Source: Aeromicrobium sp. Root344 | GTDB taxonomy: Bacteria > Actinomycetota > Actinomycetes > Propionibacteriales > Nocardioidaceae | Assembly (NCBI RefSeq): GCF_001425755.1 | Contig: NZ_LMDH01000001.1 | Span: forward strand, 3,657,571 to 3,721,570 | Direction: 5' to 3' | Length of the DNA: 64,000 bases | Part shown: piece by piece, positions 42,001-50,901 of the stretch | Layout of the letters: every line of letters starts with the position of its first letter | How positions within the stretch are numbered: the first letter of the stretch is position 1 | Translations under genes and position numbers: made by a program | The notes under the pieces: model-generated | Told to the model about the DNA's origin: nothing | What the model saw: only the letters and a program-made list of their open reading frames with translations | Databases searched by the model: none

Positions 42001-43665
42001 ATGCCACCTCTCCTCGGCGGTCGATACCGTCTCGACAAGCTCATCGGTGGCGGCGGCATGGGCGAGGTCTGGCAGGGCCATGACGAAGTCCTCGACCGCT
42101 CCGTGGCCATCAAGATCATCCGCCCGCACCTCGCCGACGACGAGAACGTACGCGCGCGGCTGCGGGTCGAGGCGCAGCTGGCCGGCAAGCTGCACCATCC
42201 GGGCATCGTCGACGTGTTCGACTACGGCGAGGACGAGGAGGACGGCAAGCCGGTGCCGTTCCTGGTGATGCCGCTGATCGACGGCGCTCCCCTGTCGGCC
42301 CTGCTGGCCGAGCGCGGCGAGCTCTCGACCGGCGAGACGATGGCCATCGTGTCCGGCATCGCGGCCGCCTTGGAGGTGGCGCACGAGGCCGGCATCGTGC
42401 ACCGCGACCTCAAGCCGGGCAACATCCTGGTGACGCCTGACGGACGGGTCATGCTCGTGGACTTCGGCATCGCGCACGCCGCCGGCGGCGAGCCACTGAC
42501 CCAGACCGGCGCGCTGGTCGGCACTGCGGACTACCTGAGCCCGGAGCAGGCTGCCGGACGTACGGCGACCTCGGTGTCAGACCTCTACTCGCTCGGCGTC
42601 GTGGCGTACGCGTGTCTCACCGGAGGCCTGCCGTTCCACCGCGACAGCGACATCGCGACGGCGCTCGCCCACCTCCAGGACGACGTTCCCGACCTGCCGG
42701 AGACCGTGCCCGACGACGCCAGGACCCTCGTCGACGCGTTGCTGGCCAAGGAGCCCACCGCGCGACCGTCCTCCGCCCATGCGGTGTCCGTGGCGGCAGC
42801 CGCCATGGCCACGTCGATCCCCGCTCCCCCGGGTCATGCGCCCGAGATGAGTGGCGAGCCCACCATGCCCGACGCTGCGGCCCGGCCAGGCGGCACGCTG
42901 CCGGGCATCGTCGAGCGTCCGGTGAGCGTCGGCGCACCGGCCGACGACCCGGCAACGCTTGTGACACCGCCGACCAGTGGCAGCGTCGTGGCCGCGGAGC
43001 ACGAGCGCCGTCGTCGCCCGCGTCGCATGGTCCTGCTCAGCTCGGCACTCATCGTCCTGGTCGCCGCCGCTCTCGGCTGGATGCTTCTCGGCGGTGGCGC
43101 CGACACGGTGACCGTGCCCAATGTGGACGGGAAGTCCCAGGGCGCAGCCACGGCGCTGCTCGAGAAGGCTGGGCTCGACGTCGACATCCACAAGGTCAAC
43201 GTCGCGCATGCCAAAGCCGGAGAAGTCGTCCGCCAGACGCCGACGGCGGGCACCGACGTCGACAAGGGCGCGACCATCACCCTGTCGGTCGCCACCGGAC
43301 GCGTACGCATACCGGTCGACCAGCTCAAGAGATCCACGTACGACGAGGCCGTGGCGATCCTCGACAAGCTCGGGCTCGAGGCTGAGCCCACCTATGCCAC
43401 GGACGACGCAGCCGCCGGCACCGTGATCGCGGTCGACCCGAGCGGCACCGCCAAGATCGGGTCGACCGTGATGCTGACGGTCTCCAACGGGTTCGGCGCA
43501 CCGAAATCGTCCGATGAGGACAAGGGGAAGGGCAAGGGCAAGGACCCGAAGGACGAGAAGAAGCCGCCGGCCAAGGACACCAAGGGGTCGACGAAGCCCA
43601 CCAAGGAGCCGCCCTCCCCCGCGCCCACGACGACGCCCACCGAGGAGCCGTCCACCGCCCCGTGA
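42001..43665 (+). CDS. PASTA-domain Ser/Thr protein kinase (PknB-like)
   Basis: This 554-residue transmembrane kinase has its glycine loop IGGGGMGEVW (residues 15-24), Lys38, catalytic HRDLKPGN (Asp136) and DFG (Asp154). A linker follows to a single membrane helix (LLSSALIVLVAAALGWMLL) and two extracellular PASTA domains (about 380-500), which bind peptidoglycan fragments. A Lys- then Pro/Thr-rich tail ends the protein. Such kinases couple cell-wall state to division and growth. It lies outside any dcw/pknA cluster. Confidence 0.93.
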   Translation: MPPLLGGRYRLDKLIGGGGMGEVWQGHDEVLDRSVAIKIIRPHLADDENVRARLRVEAQLAGKLHHPGIVDVFDYGEDEEDGKPVPFLVMPLIDGAPLSALLAERGELSTGETMAIVSGIAAALEVAHEAGIVHRDLKPGNILVTPDGRVMLVDFGIAHAAGGEPLTQTGALVGTADYLSPEQAAGRTATSVSDLYSLGVVAYACLTGGLPFHRDSDIATALAHLQDDVPDLPETVPDDARTLVDALLAKEPTARPSSAHAVSVAAAAMATSIPAPPGHAPEMSGEPTMPDAAARPGGTLPGIVERPVSVGAPADDPATLVTPPTSGSVVAAEHERRRRPRRMVLLSSALIVLVAAALGWMLLGGGADTVTVPNVDGKSQGAATALLEKAGLDVDIHKVNVAHAKAGEVVRQTPTAGTDVDKGATITLSVATGRVRIPVDQLKRSTYDEAVAILDKLGLEAEPTYATDDAAAGTVIAVDPSGTAKIGSTVMLTVSNGFGAPKSSDEDKGKGKGKDPKDEKKPPAKDTKGSTKPTKEPPSPAPTTTPTEEPSTAP

Positions 43666-43737
43666 GGCAGTCGGGGAATGCCCACCAACCTCGTACCGTT
43701 GAACATGACGTACGGAGTTTTCCTATGAGAGGCAGTC

Positions 43738-44124
43738 ATGAGCACCGTCACCCTGACCAAGGACACCATCGACGACGTCATCGGCGCTGAGGGCATCACC
43801 CTCGTCGACTGGTGGGCCGAATGGTGCGGACCCTGCAAGCAGTTCGGCCCGGTCTTCGAAGCCGCCAGCGAGCAGCACACCGACGTCGTCTTCGGCAAGA
43901 TCGACACCGAGGACCAGCGTGAGCTCGCCGCTGCCGCCCAGATCACCTCGATCCCGACGCTGATGGCATTCCGTGACGGCGTCCTGGTCTTCTCGCAGCC
44001 CGGTGCGCTTCCGGCGGCCGGCCTCGAGCAGATCATCACCGCGGTCAAGGACCTCGACATGGACGACGTGCGCCGTCAGATCGCCGCCCAGGAGGCCGAA
44101 GCGCCCGAGGCTCAGCAAGCCTGA
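43738..44124 (+). CDS. trxA: Thioredoxin
   Basis: This 128-residue protein has one thioredoxin domain. The redox motif is WCGPC (about residues 33-37), preceded by LVDWWAEW, and the cis-proline lies in TSIPTLMAF. The C-terminus is about 20 residues longer than E. coli thioredoxin and is acidic, Ala/Gln-rich. It is cytosolic with no signal peptide. The start has GAGAGG about 6 bases upstream. Confidence 0.93.
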   Translation: MSTVTLTKDTIDDVIGAEGITLVDWWAEWCGPCKQFGPVFEAASEQHTDVVFGKIDTEDQRELAAAAQITSIPTLMAFRDGVLVFSQPGALPAAGLEQIITAVKDLDMDDVRRQIAAQEAEAPEAQQA

Positions 44125-44135
44125 CGGCTAGGCGC

Positions 44136-44408
44136 CTATTTCTTCTCGCACGCGATCCCGTCCTTGTCGCGGTCGCGCTTGGTGTTCTTGTTGTAGACCG
44201 CCTTGTTGCGGGTGAAGTTGGTGACGGGAGTCCCCGACGTGTGGTCGTGGGCCCCGGGCTTGCCGACGCCGTGCTTGTAGTCCTTGTTGAGCTTCTTGCA
44301 GCTGCTGTAGGACTTGACCGCGGCCTCGGCCGGGTAGGACGTCGCGGCGACCACGCCCAAGCCAAGGGCAGTGGTGCAACACGCGACGACGAGCTTCTTG
44401 ATGATCAT
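44136..44408 (-). CDS. Secreted excalibur-domain protein
   Basis: This 90-residue protein has a signal peptide (MIIKKLVVACCTTALGLGVV, cut near AEA at about 28). YSSCKKLNKDYKHGVGKPGA is followed by the excalibur motif DRDKDGIACE, a short calcium-binding sequence resembling an EF-hand loop. It is probably extracellular. ATG 44408 has GGGAGGGA about 6 bases upstream. It converges on trxA with only 11 bases between stops. Confidence 0.88.
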   Translation of the reverse strand: MIIKKLVVACCTTALGLGVVAATSYPAEAAVKSYSSCKKLNKDYKHGVGKPGAHDHTSGTPVTNFTRNKAVYNKNTKRDRDKDGIACEKK

Positions 44409-44503
44409 GGGTTCCCTCCCGTGAAGACAGTGACTCTCGAATCCTCGGTCACGTCGCCGCGGCACGGGCGGGTTTGGTCAAAGATGGCTCCAACGGGCCA
44501 TGC

Positions 44504-45292
44504 TCAGGCTACGACTGTCGTCGAAGCCCCCGGATCGACCCAGGTGACCCGATCGGCGTACGCCGAAGTGGCAAGCACCTGCTCCGCGACGTCGCGGCCC
44601 TGCTGGAAGTGCGACCACCCTTCGTAGTGCACGGGTACGACCGCGGCCGGCTTGACGAGGTCGAGCAGCTCGGCACCCTGCCGGGCGTCCATCGTGTAGC
44701 GGAACCACCCGGTGAGGTAGCGGAACCGCACCGAGCCGAGATGCATCAGCAGCGTGCCGATGTCGAGCCGCGACGCGACCTCGCGCAACCCGCGGTAGAG
44801 CACCGTGTCGCCGGTCATCCAGAACGCACCGTGCTGCTGACCCGCCCACTGCAGGGCGAAGCCGATGACGGGGCCGGTGATCGGGTTGAGGCCGACCGGA
44901 CCGTGCTGGCACGGCGTCGCGGTGACGGTGATCGTCTCCTTGCCGGGCGCCTCCAGCGTCCAGGTGTCCCACGGTGCCAGGCCGATCGCGCCACCACCGA
45001 GCTTCTTGGCCGCCTTCGTGGTCGTCAGCACGGTGCCGAGCTGCGGCAGCATCGAGACGCCCGTGGGGTCGAGGTTGTCGGCGTGATGATGGTGGCTGAT
45101 CAGCACGGCATCGATCGGGCCGAGCTCATCAGGTGTCACCGAGGGGCCGACGAGCTTGCTCGACATCGTGCCCCAGCCGAAGAAGTAGCGCCGCCCGGGC
45201 GGGTCGAACGTCGGATCGGTGAGGATGCGCCATCCGCCGAACTCGAGGAGGGCGGTCGGACCGCCGATGTGCGTGATGGTGACAGCTGTCAT
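44504..45292 (-). CDS. MBL-fold metallohydrolase (UlaG-like)
   Basis: This 262-residue protein of the metallo-beta-lactamase fold has ISHHHHADNLDPTG as the metal motif, where the usual DH is DN, a variant seen in UlaG-like hydrolases. Further features are HIGGPTALLEFGGWRILTDPTFD at the N-terminus, CQHGP, WMTGDT and VPVHYEGWSHF. It probably hydrolyses an ester or lactone, but the substrate is unknown. GGAG lies 5 bases before ATG 45292. It follows the dioxygenase gene by 44 bases and may be co-transcribed. Confidence 0.85.
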   Translation of the reverse strand: MTAVTITHIGGPTALLEFGGWRILTDPTFDPPGRRYFFGWGTMSSKLVGPSVTPDELGPIDAVLISHHHHADNLDPTGVSMLPQLGTVLTTTKAAKKLGGGAIGLAPWDTWTLEAPGKETITVTATPCQHGPVGLNPITGPVIGFALQWAGQQHGAFWMTGDTVLYRGLREVASRLDIGTLLMHLGSVRFRYLTGWFRYTMDARQGAELLDLVKPAAVVPVHYEGWSHFQQGRDVAEQVLATSAYADRVTWVDPGASTTVVA

Positions 45293-45336
45293 GACGGCTC
45301 CGTTCAGGTGCCGAACAGCATACGAGCCCCGCGCCG

Positions 45337-46155
45337 TCAGGCGGAGATGAACGACCTCATGCCGACCGAGCCCATGTCGATCGCCTCGTTGAAGAACTCG
45401 ATGTCCTCGCCGTCCTCGAGCAGGCTCAGGGCCGCGACCATCGGGCGGTAGTGGTCGTCGGTCGGCACCGCGATGCGGGCCTCGGACCATGTCGCGTAGG
45501 GGTTGACGAGCTTGCCCACCTCGCGATCGCGCAGGGCTGCCGCGGTGTCGGCGTCGAACTGCTCGGCCCAGTCCCATGCGGAGCCGCCGTCCCACTTGAC
45601 CCGGCCGAGCGCGTGCACGATGTTGCCGCTGCCGATGAACACGACCCCGCGACGGCGCATCGCGCGGAGCCGGCCGTAGAGCTGGTAGAGCTCGGGCAGG
45701 GGCATCGCGTAGTCGATGCTGATCTGCAGGATCGGCACCTCCGGCGTCGGTGCGAGGTGCTTGAGCACGCTCCACGTGCCGTGGTCGAGGCCCCACTGCT
45801 TGTCGAGCTCGGCCTCGTAGTCGACGAGCTGCTTGGCAAGGAGCCTTGCGACATCGGTGTCACCGACCGAGTCGTACTGGACGCGGTAGAGCTCGTCGGG
45901 GAACCCACCGAAGTCGTAGATGATCTTGTTCTTCGGCGCGTCGGTGATGTGGGTCTGGCCGGGGGTGAGCCAGTGGGCGCTGATCACGACGATCGCCTGC
46001 GCCTCGGGCAGGCCGCGGCCCACCTCGGTCCACTTCTGGGTGAACGAGTTGTCGGCGATGGCGTACATCGGGTTGCCGTGGCCCACGAAGAGCACGGGCA
46101 TCAACGGGCTGGGCTGCAGCCGGTTGTCCAGGTCGGAGATCGAGTACGTCGCCAT
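45337..46155 (-). CDS. DODA-type extradiol dioxygenase (LigB/YgiD-like)
   Basis: This 272-residue enzyme belongs to the class III extradiol ring-cleavage family. Probable metal ligands are in VGHGNPMYA (His) and VVISAHW (His), and the catalytic region contains GLDHGTWSVLKHL. FIGSGNIVHALGRV is a family segment. It would open catechol-type rings such as DOPA. ATG 46155 has AGAGGA (46164-46169, complement) 8 bases upstream, and a MarR-like operator lies at the promoter. Confidence 0.88.
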   Translation of the reverse strand: MATYSISDLDNRLQPSPLMPVLFVGHGNPMYAIADNSFTQKWTEVGRGLPEAQAIVVISAHWLTPGQTHITDAPKNKIIYDFGGFPDELYRVQYDSVGDTDVARLLAKQLVDYEAELDKQWGLDHGTWSVLKHLAPTPEVPILQISIDYAMPLPELYQLYGRLRAMRRRGVVFIGSGNIVHALGRVKWDGGSAWDWAEQFDADTAAALRDREVGKLVNPYATWSEARIAVPTDDHYRPMVAALSLLEDGEDIEFFNEAIDMGSVGMRSFISA

Positions 46156-46171
46156 GATGCAATTCCTCTAG

Positions 46172-46189
46172 TAGTTGATGCTTCAACTA
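46172..46189 (-). promoter_or_regulatory. MarR-type operator of the dioxygenase gene
   Basis: TAGTTGA and TCAACTA (46172-46178, 46183-46189) form a perfect 7-base inverted repeat around TGCT. On the minus strand a TATAGT -10-like hexamer overlaps its outer arm, so a bound repressor would block transcription. MarR-family sites often have TTGA/TCAA arms. No regulator gene adjoins. Confidence 0.65.
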
Positions 46190-46194
46190 TAGCA

Positions 46195-46707
46195 TCACCA
46201 CTGGGGCCCTGGCTCCTGCTTGAAGCGATCGGGCATTTGCTGCGCCCATGCGTCGGGCTCCTGCGCGGCTGAGCGCCTCGTGAGCTCGACGCGCGCGTGC
46301 TTGACCGCGGCTTCGGCATCCCAGAACGCACACGCGAAGAGGGAGAAGTCGATCAATCGCCTGCGGCTCAGGTGGCTGAGCAGCCGCGACACCAGGCTGA
46401 TCTGCGTACGAGCCTCACCAAGGCTGTCGGGCAGCCATGGCTCCTGGAGGAAGCCCGGCAGCACGCAGACCAGCTCGTCGGGGCCGAACAGGTGCCAGAA
46501 CGCCCCGCGCTCGTGGAACTCGCGCTCCGCCGACAGCACCGTGCCGGGGTCGGTGCCGAGCCACCGACCCATCTCGGCGGTGTCGAGGTAGTGGGTGAGA
46601 CGGTCGCGCACGCGGACGTAGCGGCGCACGGTGGGCTCCGCGCGACCCGACGCCTCGCCGGCGAAGAAGTCGTCGATCAGCGGCCATCCGGGTTCGTCGG
46701 GATCCAT
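46195..46707 (-). CDS. Conserved protein, unknown
   Basis: This 170-residue soluble protein begins MDPDEPGWPLIDDFFAGEA. It contains VRRYVRVRDRLTHYLDTAEMGRWLG, where a helical segment resembles the SAM-like DNA-binding part of tyrosine recombinases, but no catalytic recombinase residues follow. The rest (FGPDELVCVLPGFLQEPWLP, LIDFSLFACAF) is not recognised. The start is uncertain because no clear ribosome-binding site is visible. It lies close to bluB on the same strand. Confidence 0.55.
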   Translation of the reverse strand: MDPDEPGWPLIDDFFAGEASGRAEPTVRRYVRVRDRLTHYLDTAEMGRWLGTDPGTVLSAEREFHERGAFWHLFGPDELVCVLPGFLQEPWLPDSLGEARTQISLVSRLLSHLSRRRLIDFSLFACAFWDAEAAVKHARVELTRRSAAQEPDAWAQQMPDRFKQEPGPQW

Positions 46708-46736
46708 GCCTCGACTCAAGCACCGGGGTCTGACAG

Positions 46737-47381
46737 TCAGCCGGGCCAGGCGTTGTCGGCGAGCAACTCGGTCAAGGGGCGTACGAAGGTCCAGCTCTCC
46801 TGCTCGAGCATCGGTCGAGGATAGAACTCGGTGACGGGTCCGAGGCACAGGATCGCGACGGGCTCGGCGCCGGCGGGCGCGCCGATCAGCTCGGCGACAT
46901 GGTCGGGCACGAACAGCGACACCCAGCCCATGCCCAGCCCCTCGGCGCGTGCGGCCAGCCAGAGGTTCTGGATGGCGCAGGACACCGACGCCAGGTCCAT
47001 GTGCGGCATCGTGCGACGCCCGAACACGTGCCGGTCACGGTCGTCGCCCAGGGCCACGACCAGCACCTCGGCGCAGTCGAGGATGCCCTGCACCTTGAGC
47101 CGCATGAACTCGTCGCCGCGCTCCCCCATCGCTGCGGCGGTGTGGCGACGCTCGATCTCGACGTGGTCGTGGAGCGATTGGCGCAACGCGGGATCGGTGA
47201 CCCGGACGATGCGCCACGGCTGCATCAGTCCGACGCTCGGCGCCTGATGTGCGGCGGCGAGCATCCGGGCAAGCACGTCCTCGTCGACCGTGCCGCCGGC
47301 GAAGTGCCGCATGTCGCGCCGCTCGGCGATGACGCGATAGACCGCGTCGCGGTCCTCCTTGGCGTACGCGTGCTCGGTCAC
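46737..47381 (-). CDS. bluB: 5,6-dimethylbenzimidazole synthase BluB
   Basis: This 214-residue nitroreductase-fold enzyme breaks down reduced FMN with oxygen to make the lower ligand of cobalamin. VIAERRDMRHFAGG, AAHQAPSVGLMQPWRIVRV, MDLASVSCAIQNLWLAARAEGLGMGWVSLF and ILCLGPVTEFYPRPMLE match BluB rather than generic nitroreductases. The GTG start has GGGAG about 5 bases upstream. No other cobalamin gene is in the window, so it is an orphan that may serve salvage or a distant pathway. Confidence 0.88.
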   Translation of the reverse strand: MTEHAYAKEDRDAVYRVIAERRDMRHFAGGTVDEDVLARMLAAAHQAPSVGLMQPWRIVRVTDPALRQSLHDHVEIERRHTAAAMGERGDEFMRLKVQGILDCAEVLVVALGDDRDRHVFGRRTMPHMDLASVSCAIQNLWLAARAEGLGMGWVSLFVPDHVAELIGAPAGAEPVAILCLGPVTEFYPRPMLEQESWTFVRPLTELLADNAWPG

Positions 47382-47455
47382 TCGGCTCCCTGCTTCCAGG
47401 CCTTGTCCGGGAACTCGGCGGGTGGTGGGCTGATCGTCAGCACTCCCCCACGATG

Positions 47456-48115
47456 TCAGACGCGGTGCAGCTCGGCGGCGCGGGCGAAGGCGTTGATCGT
47501 CAAAGCACTGTTCCTCACGCCGGAGACCGTCGCCTGGTGCCAGGCGAGCGGACTCGGGTGCGGTGCGGTCAGCACGTCGTAGCCTGGCGGATCTATGACC
47601 TGCCAGGCCCGCTGCGCCTGCTTGCCGAGCAGCAGGACGACCGAGACCTTCGGAAGCAGGTCGAGCAGGGCGTAGAAGTCATCCCGCACCCGCCGGGTCT
47701 GCGCCATGAGGGTCCGCGGGCCGCCCGAACGGCGGACGGACCGGTTGCGCACCCACCACGGGACGATGTTCCAGTGCACCGACACCTCGTACGGCAGTCC
47801 GCCGCTCGCATGCGCGATGGACGTGTGCTGAGCCGCCAGGTCGTTGTTGTCGATGCTGACGAACCCGGAGCCCTCCGAGGCCAGGCACCGCGGCTCCTCG
47901 CGCAGGACGAGCACCCTCGCCCCGGCACCTCCACTGCGCGGATCGAAGGACGGGACGGACTCCCCCGTGCGCGAGGCGAGCTCGCGGGCCCAGGCCTCGA
48001 GGTCTCGTACGTGTGATCGGTCGAGCTCGCTGCGTCGACGCGTGATCGATCCCGGCACGACGTCCTCGTCCAGCAACGTGCCCGCCTCGGCAGCGATCTT
48101 GTTGCGAACCCGCAC
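47456..48115 (-). CDS. Uracil-DNA-glycosylase-superfamily-like protein
   Basis: This 219-residue protein has an N-terminal region not seen in ordinary UDGs, then VLVLREEPRC (motif A-like), NIVPWWVRN in place of the usual N(A)V-P segment, VVLLLGKQAQRAW and the C-terminal HPSPLAWHQ (motif B-like). That arrangement fits the UDG fold, and a catalytic Asp is not obvious. It may bind or process damaged bases. The GTG start is preceded by an AGGAGGGGAGGA tract, a strong ribosome-binding site. Confidence 0.7.
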   Translation of the reverse strand: MRVRNKIAAEAGTLLDEDVVPGSITRRRSELDRSHVRDLEAWARELASRTGESVPSFDPRSGGAGARVLVLREEPRCLASEGSGFVSIDNNDLAAQHTSIAHASGGLPYEVSVHWNIVPWWVRNRSVRRSGGPRTLMAQTRRVRDDFYALLDLLPKVSVVLLLGKQAQRAWQVIDPPGYDVLTAPHPSPLAWHQATVSGVRNSALTINAFARAAELHRV

Positions 48116-48240
48116 GGCCTTCCTCCCCTCCTACCACCGAGCCCTGTCTGCCCCACAAGCGGCGCGTTGAATCGTCCGTGCAGCAACACGCGAGCCGCGG
48201 GGCACGCCGGACCGCATGACCGCAACTTGGAGGCGTGAGC

Positions 48241-48246
48241 GACAAT
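48241..48246 (+). promoter_or_regulatory. -10 hexamer of the SNF2 gene
   Basis: GACAAT ends 6 bases before ATG 48253. The intervening GGAGGG abuts the ATG and is too close to act as a Shine-Dalgarno. Confidence 0.4.
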
Positions 48247-48252
48247 GGAGGG

Positions 48253-50844
48253 ATGCCCACGTCCACGGATCTGCGCCGGTTCCTGCGCTTCCCCGTGGAG
48301 TTCGTGGCGCGCGAGGATCCGGCCGAATCACGCTTCGTCTTCCACGCCCCGGACGGCGACCACGAGGCCACCGCCAACGAGTCGATCGGCGCGCTGAGCC
48401 AGGGCATCCGCGTCATGTCGGCGGACCCCTCCGTACGCGCATGGGCGACGCCGGCGATCCTCGCACTGCGCATCATGGCCCGTGGCGCCCTCGGGTCCCC
48501 CGACGCCGCCGAGCTCAACCAGCTGCAGAGCGCGGCCTCGTCGATCGGCCCCAACGCCGGCGCCGGGCAGGCCGCGATCAACGCGTTCCTCAAGGCGCTC
48601 GCGGTCGATGCGCCCGCTGCGGCGTCGACACCGCAGCGCCAGCCGTACGTGTCGCCCCAGGCGAAGCAGCCGCGCCAGCGCGAGACCACGTTCTCGTGGT
48701 CGCTGATGGTGTCGTTCCTCGAGCGCCCGACCGCCGACCAGGCCGCAGTCGTACGCCTGAGGGTCCAGCCCCGCTCGGGCTCGTGGGCCGCGTTCGACGC
48801 CGGCGACATGTTCGGCGGCACTGCGTCACACCCGCTCGCCCAGGACGCCAAGGAGCCGACCGCGGCGATGCTGCGCCGGCTTGAGCCGTGGTGGTCCCCC
48901 GCAGAGCGGTTGCGCGACCCGCACACCCGCGGGGCGGCGACCGTCAGTCCCGACGAGCTGGCCCGGCTCGGCGACCGCGCTCTCGCGCCGACGCTGATGG
49001 CCAACCGCATCGAGATCCGCTGGCCACCTGAGCTCGTCCGCGAGCTGTCGACGTCCGCTGTCGTACGTCGTGACGAGACGCCGCGATCGGACCGACCGTC
49101 GGCATTCACGCAGGGTCAGCTGTTCTCGTTCGACTGGCAGGTCGCACTCGGCGACGACGTGCTGTCGGCCGCCGAGCTCGACCAGCTGGCCCGGTCGCAG
49201 ACGGGGCTGCTGCGCCTGCGCGACCGATGGGTCTTCGTCGACAAGTCGCGCCTGCAGCGCGTGCTCGACAGGCGTACGCGCGAGATCTCGCCACTCGAGG
49301 CGCTGCGGGCCACGGTCACCGGCGAGCTGGAGATCGACGGCCGGATGACCGAGGTCGACACGGTCGGCTGGCTCGAGGACGTCCGCAAGCGGCTCGCCGT
49401 GCAGGACCGCGACATCGCGCCGGCCGTGCAGCCGGACGGGCTCGAGGGCACGCTGCGCGACTACCAGCTGCAGGGCCTGCGCTGGATGACGCAGCTCGTC
49501 GACCTGGGCCTCGGCGGCATCCTCGCCGACGACATGGGCCTCGGCAAGACCGTCATGCTGATCGCCCTGCACCTGCAGCGCACCGCGATCTCCTCGTCGC
49601 CGACCCTCGTGGTGTGCCCCGCCTCCGTACTGGGCAACTGGGAGCGCGAGATCAAACGGTTCGCCCCGGGCGTCAACGTACGCCGCTATCACGGGCCCAA
49701 GCGGCGCCTCGACGGCGTGACCGACGGCTTCCTCGTGACGACGTACGCCACGATGCGCTCCGACGCGATCGAGCTGTCGGAGCACCAGCCGGGCTGGGGC
49801 CTGGTCGTCGCCGACGAGGCGCAGAACATCAAGAACCCCCACGCCCGTACGGCCCAGGCCATCCGCGGCATCCCCGCCAAGGCGCGGCTCGCACTGACCG
49901 GCACGCCCGTCGAGAACAACCTCGGCGAGCTCTGGGCGATCCTCGACTGGACCACGCCGGGGCTCCTCGGCACCTACCAGCAGTTCCGCAACACCTGGTC
50001 ACGCGCGATCGAGTCGCGCCGCGACTCCGGCAAGGCGACCGGGTTGTCGCAGCTCATCCGGCCGTTCGTGCTGCGCCGCCGCAAGTCCGACCCCGGCATC
50101 GCGCCGGAGCTGCCGCCCAAGATCGAGACCGACCACCGCATCAACCTCACCCGCGAGCAGGTCGGGCTCTACGAGGCGGTCGTCCGCAGCACGATGGCGC
50201 AGATCGAGAACGCACAGGGCATCCAGCGCCGCGGACTCGTGGTCAAGCTGCTGACCCAGCTCAAGCAGATCTGCAACCACCCGGCGCAGTTCCTGCGCGA
50301 GCCCGACGGCCGGCTCGGTGGGCGTTCGGGCAAGCTCGGCGTGTTCGACGAGCTGGTCGAGGAGATCGTCGCCGAGGACGGCGCGACCCTGGTGTTCACG
50401 CAGTACGCCCAGATGGGCCGGCTGCTGACCCGGCACCTCGAGGAGAAGAAGATCGGCCACCAGTTCCTCCACGGCGCCACGACCGTACGCGCCCGCGAGA
50501 AGATGGTGCACAAGTTCCAGGGCGGCGAGATCCCGGTGTTCGTGCTCTCGCTCAAGGCAGCCGGTGTCGGCCTCAACCTGACCAAGGCCGACCACGTCAT
50601 CCACTACGACCGCTGGTGGAACCCCGCCGTCGAGGACCAGGCCACCGACCGCGCGCACCGCATCGGCCAGACCAAGAACGTCCAGGTGCACCGCCTCATC
50701 AGCGAAGGCACGATCGAGGAGTCCATCGCCGAGCTGATCCGGTCCAAGCGCTCACTCGCCGACGCCGTCGTCAACGGCGGCGAGGGCGCGCTCACCGAGC
50801 TCTCCGACGCCGCACTGGCCGACCTCGTACGCCTGCGGAAGTAG
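48253..50844 (+). CDS. SNF2-family DEAD/H ATPase (HelZ-like)
   Basis: This 863-residue protein has an N-terminal bacterial SNF2-associated region (about residues 1-390), then a Swi2/Snf2 motor. Motif I is DDMGLGKT (Lys432), motif II DEAQ (521-524), motif III ALTGTPVENN, motif V AGVGLNLTKADHVIHYDRWWNP, and motif VI DQATDRAHRIGQ. Such proteins translocate on DNA and remodel nucleoprotein complexes; the precise role in actinobacteria is unclear. A partner SWIM-finger gene, often adjacent, is absent. An in-frame GTG at 48235 is a less likely start. Confidence 0.9.
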   Translation: MPTSTDLRRFLRFPVEFVAREDPAESRFVFHAPDGDHEATANESIGALSQGIRVMSADPSVRAWATPAILALRIMARGALGSPDAAELNQLQSAASSIGPNAGAGQAAINAFLKALAVDAPAAASTPQRQPYVSPQAKQPRQRETTFSWSLMVSFLERPTADQAAVVRLRVQPRSGSWAAFDAGDMFGGTASHPLAQDAKEPTAAMLRRLEPWWSPAERLRDPHTRGAATVSPDELARLGDRALAPTLMANRIEIRWPPELVRELSTSAVVRRDETPRSDRPSAFTQGQLFSFDWQVALGDDVLSAAELDQLARSQTGLLRLRDRWVFVDKSRLQRVLDRRTREISPLEALRATVTGELEIDGRMTEVDTVGWLEDVRKRLAVQDRDIAPAVQPDGLEGTLRDYQLQGLRWMTQLVDLGLGGILADDMGLGKTVMLIALHLQRTAISSSPTLVVCPASVLGNWEREIKRFAPGVNVRRYHGPKRRLDGVTDGFLVTTYATMRSDAIELSEHQPGWGLVVADEAQNIKNPHARTAQAIRGIPAKARLALTGTPVENNLGELWAILDWTTPGLLGTYQQFRNTWSRAIESRRDSGKATGLSQLIRPFVLRRRKSDPGIAPELPPKIETDHRINLTREQVGLYEAVVRSTMAQIENAQGIQRRGLVVKLLTQLKQICNHPAQFLREPDGRLGGRSGKLGVFDELVEEIVAEDGATLVFTQYAQMGRLLTRHLEEKKIGHQFLHGATTVRAREKMVHKFQGGEIPVFVLSLKAAGVGLNLTKADHVIHYDRWWNPAVEDQATDRAHRIGQTKNVQVHRLISEGTIEESIAELIRSKRSLADAVVNGGEGALTELSDAALADLVRLRK

Positions 50845-50846
50845 GA

Positions 50847-50891
50847 CCTTCGACGGGCTCAGGGAGGATCGCCCCCTGAGCCCGCCGAAAG
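50847..50891. repeat. Palindromic repeat, copy 1 (also terminator-like)
   Basis: Eighteen-base arms (50847-50864, 50874-50891) pair with two mismatches. The core CGGGCTCAGGG/CCCTGAGCCCG is perfect. It lies between convergent genes and probably terminates them. The arm sequence YTTCGRCRGGCTCARGG recurs at 57144-57213. Confidence 0.75.
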
Positions 50892-50901
50892 CGGGCCGAG
50901 G

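Noticed and set aside
46195..46707. Phage-type tyrosine recombinase
   Set aside because: Only a short helical segment recalls a SAM-like domain. The Arg-His-Arg-Tyr catalytic set is absent and there is no att-like repeat.
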